A program made the position numbers and the translations under genes. From Campylobacterales bacterium (GTDB lineage Bacteria > Campylobacterota > Campylobacteria > Campylobacterales > Hydrogenimonadaceae), in contig JALSPH010000239.1 in assembly GCA_026986055.1 (NCBI GenBank), forward strand, positions 1-7,555: DNA of 7,555 bases, given 5' to 3'. Below the pieces are notes generated by a model. It saw only the letters and a list, made by a program, of their open reading frames with translations. It did not search any database and was not told the origin of the DNA. Shown piece after piece: positions 7,301-7,555 of the stretch (the stretch's first letter is position 1; every line of letters begins with the position of its first letter).

Positions 7301-7555
7301 TTTCGTATCGTCGCCACTTCCGGTACGCAAAAGGCACTTGAAATAGCGGGTGTCGAGTCTGAAGTGGTTTTGAAGATTTCCGAGGGCAGGCCGAATGTCG
7401 AAGATCTGCTTAAAAACGGTGAAATCGACGTGGTCTTGAACACTTCGGATAACAAAGCGAGCAAAGATGATGCGAGGCTCATAAGGCAGGCTGTATTGCG
7501 CTTCAATGTGCCATACTTCACTACTCTTGCCGCCGCCAGAGTATCGGCCGCCGCC
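4349..7555 (+). CDS. carB: Carbamoyl-phosphate synthase large subunit CarB (3' end cut by window)
   Basis: CarB makes carbamoyl phosphate from bicarbonate, two ATP and ammonia supplied by the glutaminase subunit CarA, feeding pyrimidine and arginine synthesis. The frame is open for 1069 codons to the last base with no stop; E. coli CarB has 1073 residues, so only the C-terminal tail is missing. It shows the expected tandem layout. The first ATP-grasp half (about 1-400) begins [20 protein letters not shown] and has Arg127, Arg167, His241 (MGVHTGD), Gln283, Glu297 and Asn299. The oligomerisation region is about 400-555. The second ATP-grasp half (about 560-930) has [16 protein letters not shown] and the metal ligands Gln831, Glu843 and Asn845. 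The MGS-like allosteric domain starts near 950. Ornithine-site acids in [11 protein letters not shown] are kept, as are uridylate/IMP-site positions in ATSGT, KISEGRP and LNTSDN. E. coli Asp1041 corresponds to Phe in YFTT. ATG 4349 is set by the strong Shine-Dalgarno and by homology from residue 1. carA is not adjacent. Confidence 0.98.
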   Translation, partial: MPKRDDIETILLIGSGPIVIGQACEFDYSGTQAAKTLKELGYRVVLINSNPATIMTDPEFADRTYIEPINEEIIARIIEKEGVDAILPTMGGQTALNVAMSMHEKGMLEGVEFLGANPEAIKKGEDRQAFKEAMIKIGMDLPKSRYAYSMEEAMAAAEEIGFPLIIRASYTLAGGGSGVAYNIDEFKALARAGLDASPISEILIEESLLGWKEYEMEVIRDRADNCIIVCSIENLDPMGVHTGDSITVAPALTLTDKEYQRMRDASFKILREIGVDTGGSNVQFSVNPKTGRMIVIEMNPRVSRSSALASKATGYPIAKVATLLAVGFTLDEIKNDITGTPASFEPVIDYIVTKIPRFTFEKFPQADSTLTTSMKSVGEVMAIGRTFKESVQKALCSLETGLVGFDPVTCDGEKLKREIRRPNEKRLLYVAQAFREGYSVEDVFDLSRIDPWFLRQIYDIVEMEKSVDINVLHDEKRLRLLKASGFSDAMLAKLINKKENMDLGENDIYAARKKMGIELEYHEVDTCAAEFKALTPYLYSSTNISKLPEANGAQDSLESEKRKVLIIGGGPNRIGQGIEFDYCCVHAAFALEDMGITSIMYNCNPETVSTDYDTSDILYFDPIDFEHVRNVIEKESPDGIIVHFGGQTPLKLAKKITSIGGKIAGTSAKVIDEAEDREKFSAFIKELGLKQPENGTAFTKEEAFAIASRIGYPVLVRPSYVLGGRAMRTVYNEDELREYMDEAVSVSNESPVLIDKFLDHAIELDVDAISDGKDVYIGSIMQHIEEAGIHSGDSACSLPTVSISDKLVKDVENQTKAIALGLGVKGLLNIQYAIFRDEVYLIEVNPRASRTVPFVSKATGVPLAKVATRVMIKGDLREALKFYDKFGVVEDDGNVLKPKLKNHIAVKEAVFPFSKLAGSDLILGPEMKSTGEVMGISRTFGLSFAKSQFASKNHLPLSGTIFISLTDHDKSEAGAIGKMFSELGFRIVATSGTQKALEIAGVESEVVLKISEGRPNVEDLLKNGEIDVVLNTSDNKASKDDARLIRQAVLRFNVPYFTTLAAARVSAAA

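Noticed and set aside
6554..7330. 258-codon open frame on the minus strand
   Set aside because: It is the longest antisense frame but is fully inside carB. Its translation is rich in Tyr and Arg with no domain pattern, as expected from the reverse complement of this codon usage.
4349..7555. Internal duplication of carB as a recent tandem repeat
   Set aside because: The two ATP-grasp halves are the ancient duplication found in all CarB proteins, and they have diverged strongly in sequence.
1..7555. Mobile element, defence system, CRISPR or novel accessory system
   Set aside because: All substantial coding sequence belongs to six well-known core genes in a conserved order. I saw no transposase, direct-repeat array, tRNA or att-like site, or change in composition.

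Overview
The window is a run of bacterial housekeeping genes, all on the + strand, in the order fabZ - lpxA - clpX - mreB - mreC - carB. carB is cut by the right edge, and the last codons of a further upstream gene may sit at the left edge. From memory this order (lipid A and fatty acid genes, then clpX, then the cell-shape genes, then carB) matches Campylobacter jejuni and its relatives, so I place the DNA in Campylobacterota (Epsilonproteobacteria). By eye the base composition is moderate, and ATA is a favoured isoleucine codon (8 of the 14 Ile codons in the first 100 codons of carB). This suggests an environmental, vent or sediment type lineage rather than an AT-rich host-associated Campylobacter or Helicobacter. 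I cannot name the genus.

Bases 1-41 hold a possible 3' end of an upstream gene, in ATGA overlap with fabZ, and a Shine-Dalgarno for fabZ. Bases 38-1275 hold FabZ, which makes the trans-2-enoyl-ACP intermediate of fatty acid elongation, and LpxA, which moves a 3-hydroxyacyl chain from ACP onto the UDP-sugar that starts lipid A synthesis. The two enzymes draw on the same 3-hydroxyacyl-ACP pool. Bases 1265-2485 hold the ClpX unfoldase. Bases 2486-4301 hold MreB and MreC, the cytoskeletal filament and its bitopic partner that guide lateral wall growth. Bases 4302-4348 form the only real intergenic gap, with a strong Shine-Dalgarno and a possible promoter. From 4349 to the end runs CarB, the large subunit of carbamoyl-phosphate synthetase; about 1069 residues are present and probably fewer than 25 are missing.

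The first five genes overlap or abut (junctions of 4, 1, 11, 0 and 8 nt counting from the upstream end), so they are very probably one translationally coupled transcription unit serving envelope growth plus protein quality control. carB may be read through or may have its own start. I see no RNA gene, mobile element, CRISPR, repeat array or intrinsic terminator.

I did not find a new biological system here. The most unusual item is a perfect 12-bp inverted repeat with a 6-nt loop inside the lpxA coding sequence (1132-1161), not followed by a U-tract. Lesser points are an LpxA substrate pocket that differs from E. coli at three positions, mreC without an adjacent mreD, and carB without carA.
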